Counted from the stretch's first letter, positions 50,003 through 60,107 are shown. The stretch: 64,000 nucleotides of DNA from UBA4744 sp963723165 (GCA_963723165.1 CAVRPP010000005.1:124001-188000), one strand, 5' to 3'. The notes: generated from the sequence alone by a model not told the origin. Translations and numbers: made by a program.

Positions 50003-52099
50003 CTATGCGACCCGGACCCGAACATCGAGTGCCGTTGCGCCTGAGCCCGGGGCGAGCACTCGCAATGGGTTGATCTCGATCTCTTCGATGCGCGGGTGGT
50101 TGGAGAGCAGCCATCCGATCCGAAACAGCACCCTTTCGACGGCCCGAATGTCGCCGGCCGGAACGGACCGATAACCGGACAGCCGCCGGCCGGCCCAGGT
50201 ATGACCGATGAGGTACGCAACATCGGCGCTGGTCAAGGGAGCGAGCGCAAACTCAACGTCGCGTTTCGTCTCGACCTCGACCCCCCCAGAACCAAACATG
50301 ACCAGCGGACCGAACTGAGGGTCGCGAACACCGCCCACAATGACTTCCTGACCGGCGTCCACCATGCGCTGAACGAGTACGTTTGTGGATTTCATCTGCG
50401 CACCCGTGCCGAGTGACGCCAGATCCCTAAATGCCGACCGGACTTCGTCGGGGGAAGTGAGTCCGATCCGCACGCCTCCAGCATCAGACCTGTGGACGAT
50501 CTCCGGAGCCTCGATTTTCAGAACCACCCGGCCACCGAGGAGCGCCGCGGCGTTGATGGCCTCATCTGCGGTTCCGACCACCATTCCGTGCGGGCCGGCC
50601 ACCCCGTAGGCCTCCATCAACTCTGAACACTCCAGAGGTCCCAACCATCCCGCCGCCGCCCCGGCCAGGATCGCCTCGCCGTGCGCCTGATCAACATCAA
50701 CCGGATCGGGCGGTGAATCAGCAGGCGCAGTGAGCGCTTCCGCTCGATCCGCCAGGATCGCCAGCGCCGCGGCCGCCGGCTCCGGGAACCGGAAGTCCGG
50801 AATCCGGGCAGCTCGTAGCTGCCGGGAGGCAATCCGGCCGGCACCATCGCCCATGATCACCACCAGAATCGGCTTGTCAGACCGGTCGATCACCGGCACC
50901 AGCGCCTCGGCGACCGTTTCCGCCGGAAACATCGGAGGAGGCGGGTATACAACCAGAACCCCATCGACCTCCGGGGCAGTCACGAGCGTCTGCAAGCAGC
51001 GGGCGAAGTCCCGCGGATGCGCCGAAGCCAACATGTCGACCGGATTGGATACCCCGGCTCCTTCCGGAAGGGCACCGGCCAGATCGTGGCGGGTAGCGGC
51101 CGACAGGTTGGCCAGGCGCAGTCCACCCGATTCGAGTGCGTCGGCCGCGGTGACTCCCGGGCCACCGGCGTTGGTGAGGACGGCGATTCGCCGCCCGGCG
51201 GGGAGTGGTGCCCACGCCAGAGTCCGGGCTGCATCAAACATTGCTTCGGTGGTCGGTACCCGAATGATGCGGGCTCTGCGAAAGGCTGCCCGGTAGGCCT
51301 CCTCGGTTCCGGCCATCGCTCCCGTATGAGAAGAAACGGCTCTCCTTCCGGCCTCGAATCGACCCACCTTCAAGGCAACCACCGGTTTGGCCAGACGCCC
51401 CGCAACCTCGACCAGCCTGCGGCCATCGGCAGTCGTTTCCAGATACATGGCCACCACCCGCGTCGCTTCGTCGACGGCCACCATTTCCAGGGCGTCGACC
51501 TCATTGACGTCAACCTGGTTTCCAAGGCTGACGAGCCTCGACAGGCCAAAGCCCTGCCCGACGAACCAGTCAACCGCCGCAGCACACATTGCCCCGGAAT
51601 GAGAAACGAAGGCAATCTCGCCGGGATCGGGTCCGGGCGGGGCGAGGAAGGTTGTGTTGAGCCGGCTGTGAGTGTCGATGACCCCGATGCAGTTCGGCCC
51701 CAGCAACCGGATTCCATACTCAGACGCAACGGCCAGACAGCGGGCTTCCAACGCCGCGCCGGTCTCGCCGACCTCCCGGAATCCCCCGGAAGAGATAACG
51801 ACCGCCCTGATACCCCGTTGCCCGCACTCTGTGAGCAGCGGCGGTATTGACGCCGCCGGAACCAACAGCACTGCCAGGTCAACGGGATCGGGAACCTCGC
51901 TTATGGCCCGGTAAACGGTCCGCCCGAACAACTCGCCTTGCGCCTTCGGGTTGACGAGGTGCACTGCTCCCGGAAAATCACCCCCGGCAAGATTCCTTGC
52001 CACCCCGAATCCCAACTTGGCGGGGTCCCGGGACGCTCCGACCAGCACGACGCCGCGCGGCTCGAAGAAAGTACTGAAGGGTCCTTTCGGTCCATCCAA
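50003..52099 (-). CDS. ADP-forming acetate/acyl-CoA synthetase (alpha-beta fusion)
   Basis: A 698-residue NDP-forming acyl-CoA synthetase. The N-terminal CoA-binding domain (FFEPRGVVLVGASRDPAKLGF), the phospho-histidine segment FVSHSGAMCAAAVDW and the switch domain SSHTGAMAGTEEAY are followed by the C-terminal ATP-grasp domain (GRVVLKIEAPEIVHRSDAGGV, EIEINPLRVLAPG). This enzyme type recovers ATP from acyl-CoA in one step. Substrate range not visible from sequence. Confidence 0.88.
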   Translation of the reverse strand: MDGPKGPFSTFFEPRGVVLVGASRDPAKLGFGVARNLAGGDFPGAVHLVNPKAQGELFGRTVYRAISEVPDPVDLAVLLVPAASIPPLLTECGQRGIRAVVISSGGFREVGETGAALEARCLAVASEYGIRLLGPNCIGVIDTHSRLNTTFLAPPGPDPGEIAFVSHSGAMCAAAVDWFVGQGFGLSRLVSLGNQVDVNEVDALEMVAVDEATRVVAMYLETTADGRRLVEVAGRLAKPVVALKVGRFEAGRRAVSSHTGAMAGTEEAYRAAFRRARIIRVPTTEAMFDAARTLAWAPLPAGRRIAVLTNAGGPGVTAADALESGGLRLANLSAATRHDLAGALPEGAGVSNPVDMLASAHPRDFARCLQTLVTAPEVDGVLVVYPPPPMFPAETVAEALVPVIDRSDKPILVVIMGDGAGRIASRQLRAARIPDFRFPEPAAAALAILADRAEALTAPADSPPDPVDVDQAHGEAILAGAAAGWLGPLECSELMEAYGVAGPHGMVVGTADEAINAAALLGGRVVLKIEAPEIVHRSDAGGVRIGLTSPDEVRSAFRDLASLGTGAQMKSTNVLVQRMVDAGQEVIVGGVRDPQFGPLVMFGSGGVEVETKRDVEFALAPLTSADVAYLIGHTWAGRRLSGYRSVPAGDIRAVERVLFRIGWLLSNHPRIEEIEINPLRVLAPGSGATALDVRVRVA

Positions 52100-52213
52100 G
52101 GTGGGAACTCCTCGAGGGGCGTCCTGTCATGGTAGAAGCCCGCGACCGCCCTCACCCGCTGCTCGATCAGACGCTACCCTCGCATCAATTCATCAGATCG
52201 GGAAGGTAGCGAA

Positions 52214-53956
52214 ATGGCAAGCGTGACCGGTGGTGGACTCATTGCCTCGATGCTGGCGGCCGAGGGAGTCGACAGGGCGTTCGGTATCACGGACGGCACC
52301 TACCTGGGCTTGTGCTGGGGGATGGTCGACCACGGCATTCATCTCGTCACGCCACGACATGAATCAACTGCCGCCCATATGGCCGGCGCCTACGCTCGAC
52401 TGACCGGCAAGCTGGGCGTCGCCATCGCCAGCAACGGGCCCGGAGTTGCCAACGTGCTGCCCGGGGTGGCCGTCGAGCAGGCGGAGGGCAACCGGGTTCT
52501 CTTGATCACCAGTTCACGACGAACCGGCATCATCTATCCAGATCGGGGTGGTACGTACCAGTACTTCGACCACGTCACCGCGATCCGCCCGATGGCCAAG
52601 TGGTCGGAGTCGGCGGCGTCCTTCGAACGAATCCCCGAGTTGCTGCGTCGGGCTTTGCGAAAAGCCCACGAAGGTCGCCCCGGTGTAGTCCATATCGATG
52701 TTCCCGAGAACATCATGAACGGAAAGTTCAAGCCGGTCGAGATCTTGGCGCCTGCTCAATACCGACCGGTTGCACCTCTGGAGCCCGCCTCCGCCGACAT
52801 CGAACGAGCGGCGGAAATCCTGGCTCGCGCCAACGTTCCTGCCATTCACGTGGGGGGAGGCGTCATCCATGCCCAATGTTTCCCAGAGCTGGCCCGTGTA
52901 GCCGAATTGCTGCACGCCCCGGTCACCACCTCATGGAGCGCCCGGGGTGCACTGGCGGAAACGCATCCGCTGGCGTGGCCGATGTATCTCATCGAATCAA
53001 CCAACCGGGTGCGCACCACGGCTGATGTCGTCCTGGTGATCGGGTCCCGACTCGGAGAGACCGACTGGTGGGGCATGCCCCCCAACTGGGCTCCCTACCA
53101 GGACCAGAAGATCATCCGGGTCGACATCGACCACGAAAGCCTGGGGTTGAACCGACCCGCCGATCTAATGGTCCATGCTGATGCCGGGCGCTTCCTGACG
53201 GCTCTCGCCGAGCGTCTTGAGGGTGCCGCCGTCCACTCAAGGAGGAAGGAGACGGTGCGGAGACTGACAAGCGATCGCGAGCAAGAACGGGAGAAGCTGA
53301 GCAAAGCGTTGGAGGATCGTTCGGTGCCGATGGTCACCGCCCATGTGGCCGACGTCTGCCGCCGGGTCTTCGACGATGAGGCAGTTCTCGTTCTCGACGG
53401 AGGCAACACGGCCGTTTGGGGCAACTTCTATCACCAGGTCCCTACCGCCAATACCATGCTGTCAACGCCTCACTTCGGCATGCTGGGCGCCGGGGTCGGC
53501 CAAGCGCTTGGGGCCGCCGTCGCCCGACCAAACGCCCAGGTGTATTGCATCATCGGCGATGGCGCCTTCGGGTTCCATCCCCAAGAGATCGAAACCGCAG
53601 TCCGCAATGGCCTCAATGTCGTGTTCCTCGTGGTGACCGACAAGCAATGGGGCATGGTGAAAATGACGCAGTCGATCGCAGCCCGGCCGGTGAAGATGGT
53701 CCTCCGCAAGTCGCTCGGGCCGGATGAGACGATCAACGCCGACCTGGGCGAGATCGCATACGACCGGTTGGCCGAGGCGATGGGTGCCCACGGTGAACGG
53801 GTCTCAGACCCTGCAGATTTGCAGGCTGCTATCGAGAAGAGCCTCGCCTCGGGTCGTTGCTCGGTCATTCACGTGGATGTCGATCCGGTCAAGCACATGT
53901 GGGCGCCCGGGTTGCAGAGCTTCAAGAAGATGCACCAGGAACCAGAAGGGAAATAG
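52214..53956 (+). CDS. TPP-dependent acetolactate-synthase-like enzyme
   Basis: A 580-residue thiamine pyrophosphate enzyme. It has the N-terminal catalytic glutamate in RHESTAAHMAGAYAR, a middle domain with VPAIHVGGGV, and the TPP/Mg motif IIGDGAFGFHPQEIETAVRNGLNVVFLV. Family members include acetolactate synthase, oxalyl-CoA decarboxylase and sulfoacetaldehyde acetyltransferase; no FAD-binding or regulatory-subunit context favours one. Its operon (transporter, epimerase, SDR) suggests carboxylic-acid catabolism. Confidence 0.82.
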   Translation: MASVTGGGLIASMLAAEGVDRAFGITDGTYLGLCWGMVDHGIHLVTPRHESTAAHMAGAYARLTGKLGVAIASNGPGVANVLPGVAVEQAEGNRVLLITSSRRTGIIYPDRGGTYQYFDHVTAIRPMAKWSESAASFERIPELLRRALRKAHEGRPGVVHIDVPENIMNGKFKPVEILAPAQYRPVAPLEPASADIERAAEILARANVPAIHVGGGVIHAQCFPELARVAELLHAPVTTSWSARGALAETHPLAWPMYLIESTNRVRTTADVVLVIGSRLGETDWWGMPPNWAPYQDQKIIRVDIDHESLGLNRPADLMVHADAGRFLTALAERLEGAAVHSRRKETVRRLTSDREQEREKLSKALEDRSVPMVTAHVADVCRRVFDDEAVLVLDGGNTAVWGNFYHQVPTANTMLSTPHFGMLGAGVGQALGAAVARPNAQVYCIIGDGAFGFHPQEIETAVRNGLNVVFLVVTDKQWGMVKMTQSIAARPVKMVLRKSLGPDETINADLGEIAYDRLAEAMGAHGERVSDPADLQAAIEKSLASGRCSVIHVDVDPVKHMWAPGLQSFKKMHQEPEGK

Positions 53957-53957
53957 G

Positions 53958-54878
53958 GTGGAACCGATCGATCAGGTCGCACTGAACTTCAATGAGAGCA
54001 GTCTGCTGATCCTCAATGCCCTCATCGGGCTCATGATGTTCGGGATGGCGCTCGATCTGAAAGTCGACGACTTCAAGCGGATCGTGCGGATCCCCAAGGC
54101 CCCGGCGATTGGCCTTGGAGCTCAGTTCATTCTGCTGCCGGCCTTCACCTTCCTCCTCACCCTCATCTTGCGCCCCGCTCCTTCGATGGCGCTCGGGATG
54201 ATCCTGGTGGCATCCTGTCCGGGCGGGAATCTGTCAAACATCATGACCTACCTGGCCCGGGGAAACGCTTCGTTGTCCGTGGGCATGACGGCCGTTTCGA
54301 CGGCCGCCGCTGTGGTGATGACCCCACTGAACCTGTCCATCTGGGGCAACCTCAATCCGGACACCGCTCCCATTCTGAAGCAGGTGAGCCTGAGCCCTCT
54401 GGACTTGTTCATGACCATATTTGTGATTCTCGGCGTCCCCCTGGTTCTCGGAATGGTGGTAGCACGCCGTTATCCGGCGATCACGGAAACGATTCGCAAA
54501 CCGTTCAAGGTCTTCTCGGTGATTGTCTTCATCGGGTTTGTCGGCGTTGCACTGGCCGGGAACTGGCAGACCTTCCTCGATTATGTCGGCATCGTGGTCT
54601 TCGCCGTGCTCATCCACAATGCTCTGGCGCTGTCGCTCGGGTACGGTGCCGGGCGCCTGGCCCGGCTCGACATGCGCGACACCCGGGCCGTCTCGATCGA
54701 AGTCGGGCTCCAGAACTCGGCGCTGGGCCTGGTCCTCGTGTTTGACTTCTTCGGAGGTTTGGGGGGGATGGCCATCGTTACCGCCTGGTGGGGTATCTGG
54801 CACATCATCGCCGGGCTCACCGTCGCCTATCTCTGGTCGCGACGTCCCCTCCCGGAGCTCGAGGCAGCCGCGACATGA
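53958..54878 (+). CDS. Bile acid:sodium symporter (BASS) family transporter
   Basis: A 306-residue protein with about nine to ten membrane helices. Visible family landmarks are LMMFGMALDLKVDDFKRI at the start, the crossover ASCPGGNLSNIMTYLARG near residue 85 and VGLQNSALGLVL near residue 250. BASS transporters take up organic acids such as 2-oxoacids with sodium. GTG at 53958 lies one base after the TPP gene stop; the next gene overlaps by 4 bp, so the genes are coupled. Confidence 0.85.
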   Translation: MEPIDQVALNFNESSLLILNALIGLMMFGMALDLKVDDFKRIVRIPKAPAIGLGAQFILLPAFTFLLTLILRPAPSMALGMILVASCPGGNLSNIMTYLARGNASLSVGMTAVSTAAAVVMTPLNLSIWGNLNPDTAPILKQVSLSPLDLFMTIFVILGVPLVLGMVVARRYPAITETIRKPFKVFSVIVFIGFVGVALAGNWQTFLDYVGIVVFAVLIHNALALSLGYGAGRLARLDMRDTRAVSIEVGLQNSALGLVLVFDFFGGLGGMAIVTAWWGIWHIIAGLTVAYLWSRRPLPELEAAAT

Positions 54879-55840
54879 GCCGGGCGGTGCTGGTCACCGG
54901 GTCGAGCGGCTATGTGGGGAGCCTGGTGGTTGCTGCCCTGGCTACCGAACCAACCGTCAAGCGAGTCGTGGCGTACGATATCCGACCACCACATCATCCC
55001 GTCGATGGCGTTGACCATATCGAGGGCGACGTCCGCAATCAGGGTTTGGCCGACGTTCTCATCCGTTTTGGGATCGACAGCGTGGTTCACCTGGCCGCCA
55101 TCGTCACGCCCGGCCGTAAGACCGACCGGGATCTCGAGTACAAGGTCGACGTCCTCGGCACCCGTAACGTGCTCGAAGCCTGCCGGATGGCCAGGATCGA
55201 GCGAATCATCATCACGTCGAGCGGAGCTGCTTACGGATACCACTCCGACAACCCGCCTCTCCTCACCGAGACCGACCCGCTGCGCGGCAACGCGACGTTT
55301 GCATACGCGCATCACAAACGACTGGTAGAGGAGATGCTCGCCGAATGGCGCGATCACTACCCGGCACTGCAACAACTGGTTTTCCGGCCGGGCACCATCC
55401 TCGGAGCTGCCACCAGCAACCAGATCACCAACCTTTTTGAACGACCCTTCGTGCTCGGGCTACGCGGCGCTGACGTCCCGTTTGTCTTCATCTGGGATCA
55501 GGACGTGGTGCGGTGCATAGTCAAAGGAATCCACGAGCAGGCCACCGGTATCTTCAATCTGGCCGGAGATGGGGTAATGACCCTCGCCGACATCGCCGCC
55601 ACCCTCAACAGTCCGTACGTTCGGCTCCCGGTCTGGCTGGTGCGGGGAGCCCTCACCGCCCTGAAACTCGCCAGCCTCACACAATACGGCCCGGAGCAGG
55701 TCGACTTCCTGCGCTACCGCCCTGTTCTCGACAATACGCGTCTCAAGACCGAGTTCGGCTACACACCGGAGCTGACCACAGCACAGGTATTTGATCTTTA
55801 TCGAGAAGGGCGGCGCACCCGGAAACTCGAGGCGACATGA
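54875..55840 (+). CDS. NAD-dependent epimerase/dehydratase
   Basis: A 321-residue extended SDR. It has the cofactor motif VLVTGSSGYVG at the start, DVRNQGLADVL, VHLAAIVTPG, and an active-site Tyr-x3-Lys in YAHHK with the Ser of ITSSGAAYG. It could reduce or epimerise a hydroxy-acid or sugar. ATG at 54875 overlaps the transporter stop as ATGA and the next gene also overlaps by 4 bp. Confidence 0.85.
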   Translation: MSRAVLVTGSSGYVGSLVVAALATEPTVKRVVAYDIRPPHHPVDGVDHIEGDVRNQGLADVLIRFGIDSVVHLAAIVTPGRKTDRDLEYKVDVLGTRNVLEACRMARIERIIITSSGAAYGYHSDNPPLLTETDPLRGNATFAYAHHKRLVEEMLAEWRDHYPALQQLVFRPGTILGAATSNQITNLFERPFVLGLRGADVPFVFIWDQDVVRCIVKGIHEQATGIFNLAGDGVMTLADIAATLNSPYVRLPVWLVRGALTALKLASLTQYGPEQVDFLRYRPVLDNTRLKTEFGYTPELTTAQVFDLYREGRRTRKLEAT

Positions 55841-56677
55841 GACGGAGCAGATTCTTGGGTCGTCGGTTAGAAAGGACATTCCAGGACGCAACGGTGGTGA
55901 TCACCGGAGGCGGAGGAGGACTCGGATCGGCAATCGCGGAGATCTTCGGTAGGGCAGGAGCGCGGGTTGCCCTGCTCGACATCGACCGAACCGCGGTCGT
56001 GGACTCCGTCCGGGCACTCGACGAACAAGGGATCAAGGCGATAGGAATCGCATGCGACATCACCCACCTGGCGGAATGTGATCGTGCTTTCACCGAGGTC
56101 CGCCGCAAACTGGGCCCGATTGACGTGCTGGTCAACAACGCCGGTCTCACCCATCGCAGTGCGTTCGTCGACACTGATGTGGCCGTCTACCGAAAGGTAA
56201 TGGAGGTCAACTATTTCGGAGCTCTGCACTGCACGAAGGCCGCTCTGGACGATTTGATGGCTCAGGAGGGATTGATCATCACGATCTCCTCAATAGCCGG
56301 AATCGCTCCCCTGCTCGGACGGACCGGATACTCGGCCAGCAAGCACGCTCTACACGGACTGTTTGGGTCGCTGCGCAGCGAGCTCGCACCGAAAGGAGTC
56401 GGAGTGCTTGTGGTCTGTCCCGGTTTCACCGCTACCGATTTCAGGTTCCCGCGCGTTGGGAGCCGATGGAACCGTTACCCGGCATCCGCAATCATCGGTC
56501 GGGAGAATGGCCACCCCCGCGCAGGTGGCCGAGGCGGTCCTGACGGCCGCCCGGGCCAATCGAAAACTACTCGTCCTCTCCCCTACCGGGAGAATCACCC
56601 GCTGGATGGTGGCTCTGACACCCGGTCTCTACGAGCGGGTGATGGCTCGCTCCCTACGCTCCGAACTGCAACGGTAG
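55837..56677 (+). pseudogene. Short-chain dehydrogenase, frameshifted
   Basis: A classical SDR opening with VVITGGGGGLGSAIAEIFGRAG, NNAGLTHRSAF and the active site ISSIAGIAPLLGRTGYSASKHA (Ser, Tyr, Lys all present). After PGFTATDFR near 56444 the first frame runs into a Pro/Arg-rich reading that is not protein-like, while the expected end SRALGADG...VAEAVLTAARANRKLLVLSP continues one base shifted to 56677. Removing one T in GGTTCC restores it. A sequence error or a recent mutation would both explain this. Its C-terminus (WMVALTPGLYERVMARSL) resembles membrane-bound SDRs. Confidence 0.8.
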
Positions 56678-56722
56678 GGCCGTCCGTCTCGCTTTTCGAC
56701 GCGCCGAGTACCCTCTGTGCAG

Positions 56723-57577
56723 ATGTACCGGCTCGAACCGATCGAAGAACTCGTCGCTCCCGCCCTGATTGTTGCCTTCCAGGGATGGGTCAATGCAGGG
56801 AACGTGGGCACGGAAGCATCCAATCACCTCGTCGCCGGAGGCGACACCATTGCGACCTTCGACCCCGACGCTCTGTTCGACTATCGATCGAATCGGCCGG
56901 TCATCGATTTTGTCGACGGACGCTTGCAGAACGTCGACTGGCCGGAACTCTCCCTACGCCGGGCCCGTCATACGGAACGCGATCTCCTGGTCCTCAGCGG
57001 CAACGAACCAGATTGGCAGTGGAAGGCCCTGGGGAGATCGGTAGCCGAATTGGCCTCCACCCTGGGCGTAGTCGAAGTCATTTCTCTGGGTGGGGTTCCC
57101 GCCGCCACCCCCCACACCTACCCCACCCCGCTCCTGACAACTGCCTCCCGTCCCGATCTGATCGGCGAAAACGAACAACTCCCGGGAGGTCTCCTGCGGG
57201 TGCCGGGGGCAGCAGTGAACATCGTCGAGCTAGCTCTGACCGATTCCGGGATACCCGCCGTGGGGTTCTGGGCTCAGGTACCCCACTATGTTGCCGGCCC
57301 TTATTACTCGGGCGTAGTCGCACTGGTCGATCGGGTCGCCCGACACCTCGGGATCACGGTGGAGCTGGGTGACCTTGTCGATCAGGTAGCGGAGCAGCGG
57401 CAGCAATTGGACGCGACCATTGCAGCTCAGCCCGATTCGCGCGCCTACCTCGAACGGCTCGAAGGGTTGGCCGCCGCTCAGGGCGAAATTCCTTCCGCCG
57501 ATGATATCGCTGCACAGGTTGAGCAGTTCCTGCAGGATGCCGCCGAAGGCGAGGGGCCCTTCGCGCCTGAGGTGTGA
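56723..57577 (+). CDS. PAC2 family protein
   Basis: Proteasome-assembly-chaperone-like protein of 284 residues, common in proteasome-containing actinobacteria. It shows PALIVAFQGWVNAGNVG, VISLGGVPAATPHTYP and GFWAQVPHYVAGPYYSGV, then a C-terminal helical tail. ATG at 56723 follows a TACCCT box by 8 bases, suggesting a leaderless gene; a GTG 6 bases upstream is an alternative. Confidence 0.85.
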   Translation: MYRLEPIEELVAPALIVAFQGWVNAGNVGTEASNHLVAGGDTIATFDPDALFDYRSNRPVIDFVDGRLQNVDWPELSLRRARHTERDLLVLSGNEPDWQWKALGRSVAELASTLGVVEVISLGGVPAATPHTYPTPLLTTASRPDLIGENEQLPGGLLRVPGAAVNIVELALTDSGIPAVGFWAQVPHYVAGPYYSGVVALVDRVARHLGITVELGDLVDQVAEQRQQLDATIAAQPDSRAYLERLEGLAAAQGEIPSADDIAAQVEQFLQDAAEGEGPFAPEV

Positions 57578-57701
57578 CCGGCCCGGTACACCCGCAAACG
57601 ATTCCGACCATAATGTCCGCAATCACGGGACCAACTCGAGGAGATCGATTGCACGTCCCTGCTGCTGGTCCAGTCATGACAACCCAGGCGGAACGACCCC
57701 A

Positions 57702-59858
57702 ATGAAGCGAGAACTCGGGTTGTTCTCGGTTGTCGCCATCAGCCTCGGGGCGATGATCGGATCGGGAATCTTCGTGTTGCCGGGTCTGGCCACTGCGATA
57801 GCAGGACCCGCTGCACCATTGGCCTATTTCATCGCCGGCCTCATCGTCGTTCCGGCAGCATTCGCCAAGTCGGAGATGGCCACCGCCATGCCTGAGGCCG
57901 GCGGTACCTATGTCTTCGTCGATAAGGGTATGGGACCCCTCATGGGAACGGTTGCAGGTTTCGGGGTGTGGTTCTCTCTGCTGTTCAAGTCGGCATTCGC
58001 CCTGATCGGTCTTGGTGCCTACCTGGTCGTTTTTGCCGACGTATCCGTCAAGGCCGTGGCCATCGCCTTGACCGTCGGCCTCGTGCTGCTCAATGTCCTC
58101 GGTGTCAGGCAAACCGCGGGAGTGCAGCGCGTCGTGGTGTTCGGGGTTCTAGCGACGCTGGTGTTCCTCGTCGTACTCGGTTCGTCCAAAATTGACACCG
58201 CTACGTTTGCCGGTTTCTTCGATCAAGGGGCGTCGGGACTCTTCCTCGCCACCGGCGTGATCTTTGTGTCTTATGCCGGAGTGACCAAGGTCGCCAGCGT
58301 CGCTGAGGAGGTGCACAACCCGAGTCGGAACATTCCGTTTGGAATCCTGGGCAGTCTCGGGTTGATGATGGTGGTCTACCCGGCAGTCGTTTTCGTGATG
58401 ATCGGTGTGGTAGGAACAGGTGCCCTCTCGGGATCCGGTACTCCGGTCGTGGACACGGCACGCCGATTCACCAATGAAGTCGGTGTTGACGTCGTAGCCG
58501 TAATGGCGGTACTCGCCCTCATCAGCATGGCCAATGCTGGTCTTCTCGCATCTTCACGATATCCGTTCGCTATGAGCCGCAACGCCCTGGCTCCGGCCGT
58601 ATTCCAGCGGCTTACCAAGAAGTCGGGCGCCCCCGCCGTTGCCATCGTGGTCACCGGTGGCGTGATGGCTCTCCTGGTTGCCTTCGTCCCGATTCTCGAA
58701 ATCGCCAAACTCGCCAGCGCCTTCCAGTTGCTGGTGTTTGCACTGAACAACCTGGCGCTGATCGCCTTTCGAGAGAGCCAGGTTGACTGGTACCGCCCAA
58801 CGTTCCGCGTTCCTCTCTATCCGGGGCTTCCGATTGTCGGGATTGTGGCGTGCCTGGCCCTTCTCACCCAACTGGGAACCTTGCCGCTGCTGGGGGCGGC
58901 AGGAATGACGGTGGTCGGAATTGGCTGGTACCAGGTCTTCGGGCGCTCGCGGGTAACCAAACAGAGCGCTTCGCTCGATGCATTGAGGATCCGTGCCACC
59001 GAGGACCTCGTCTCGACAACGAGCCAGAGCCTCCATTCACCTGGTGCGGCGAGCCTGCTCGTCATCATGCGTCAGGGCATCACCGAAGACCGCGAACGAT
59101 CCGTGCTCAAGCTGGGATTGCAGTTCGTGGCTCACGACGGGCGGGTGGGCGTCGTGCATCTCGATGGCCCCGGACAAGCCGAAGGCACTCACGATCACCC
59201 GCTCGAGGATGTTGTGGCTGACACCGTGGCCACCGACGAAGTAGATGTCGATGAGCACCGAACCCGGATTCGAAGGAACGCTTTGCTGAACGCGGTTCGA
59301 GAACAAGATCCCGATCTGATCCTCATCGAGATTCCACCCGTCAACAGGCGTACCCGGCCCTATATCAACGACGTCCGTTGGCTTCGAGAACATGCCGACC
59401 GTACGGTGCTGTTCTTTCACTACCGGGGATTACGGCAAGTCAAAACCATTGCCATCATGGGGTCGGGCGGACCCGCCGACGTTGCCAAGATCACCCTGGC
59501 ACACCGGATCGCCGAGAAGTCTGGGGCGTCGCTCCGCTTCTGCCACATGCTCAATGAGGTCGCCTCGGAAGCTGAAGCCGAATCGATCCAGAACTACCAC
59601 GCAAAACTGGGCGAAGTCACCGGGACCCCGACCGCCAGTCGGGCGGCACGAGCCGCCGACCTCTTTTCAATCCTCCACGAACTCACCGGCGGGGCAGATC
59701 TGGTCATTCTCGGAGCGGCCAGCCGAACCTCAACACGGTTCAGCGATCTATCGGAACGCATTGCTGCATCACTCGAGCTGCCCGTCCTGACGGTGCGGCC
59801 CGCCGTCCCTCACAGAACCAGCCTGCCACGTAGACTGCTCGAACGTCTGATCTATTGA
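57702..59858 (+). CDS. APC family permease fused to universal stress-like domains
   Basis: A 718-residue fusion. The first 410 residues form an APC-superfamily amino acid permease with about twelve helices: ISLGAMIGSGIFVLPG (substrate loop), EAGGTYVFVDKGMG, and SYAGVTKVASVAEEVHNPSRNIPFGI. A soluble C-terminal part of about 290 residues holds two UspA-like alpha/beta repeats, for example SLLVIMRQGITEDRERS and VKTIAIMGSGGPADVAK. ATP-dependent gating by the cytoplasmic domains is a possible role. Start at ATG 57702. Confidence 0.82.
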   Translation: MKRELGLFSVVAISLGAMIGSGIFVLPGLATAIAGPAAPLAYFIAGLIVVPAAFAKSEMATAMPEAGGTYVFVDKGMGPLMGTVAGFGVWFSLLFKSAFALIGLGAYLVVFADVSVKAVAIALTVGLVLLNVLGVRQTAGVQRVVVFGVLATLVFLVVLGSSKIDTATFAGFFDQGASGLFLATGVIFVSYAGVTKVASVAEEVHNPSRNIPFGILGSLGLMMVVYPAVVFVMIGVVGTGALSGSGTPVVDTARRFTNEVGVDVVAVMAVLALISMANAGLLASSRYPFAMSRNALAPAVFQRLTKKSGAPAVAIVVTGGVMALLVAFVPILEIAKLASAFQLLVFALNNLALIAFRESQVDWYRPTFRVPLYPGLPIVGIVACLALLTQLGTLPLLGAAGMTVVGIGWYQVFGRSRVTKQSASLDALRIRATEDLVSTTSQSLHSPGAASLLVIMRQGITEDRERSVLKLGLQFVAHDGRVGVVHLDGPGQAEGTHDHPLEDVVADTVATDEVDVDEHRTRIRRNALLNAVREQDPDLILIEIPPVNRRTRPYINDVRWLREHADRTVLFFHYRGLRQVKTIAIMGSGGPADVAKITLAHRIAEKSGASLRFCHMLNEVASEAEAESIQNYHAKLGEVTGTPTASRAARAADLFSILHELTGGADLVILGAASRTSTRFSDLSERIAASLELPVLTVRPAVPHRTSLPRRLLERLIY

Positions 59859-59912
59859 GGAACCACTCACCTACACCCAGCGCACCGCCGATATTTCCAA
59901 CAGCGAAGCAAG

Positions 59913-60107
59913 GTGCGAATGGTGCCGAGGCATGATCCGGCCCGCGAACTGGAGATGACCGAACGATGCTGGCTGGCCAGCGCTCGGGAGGCTCGCCAAC
60001 CTCAGATCGAACTCCACCGCCGCGTCATCCAGGCGCGGAACCAGGCCCGAATTCACGAGACAAATAGCCTGCTCAGAAGGATCACGGCGACGCTGTCTGC
60101 CGGTTGA
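59913..60107 (+). CDS. Possible small protein
   Basis: A 64-codon frame starting GTG or ATG (59919), rich in Arg and Ala (ELEMTERCWLASAREARQPQIELHRRVIQARNQARI). A weak AAGG precedes it. Codon pattern is acceptable but no relative is known to me, and the opposite strand is also open. Listed with low confidence. Confidence 0.25.
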   Translation: MRMVPRHDPARELEMTERCWLASAREARQPQIELHRRVIQARNQARIHETNSLLRRITATLSAG

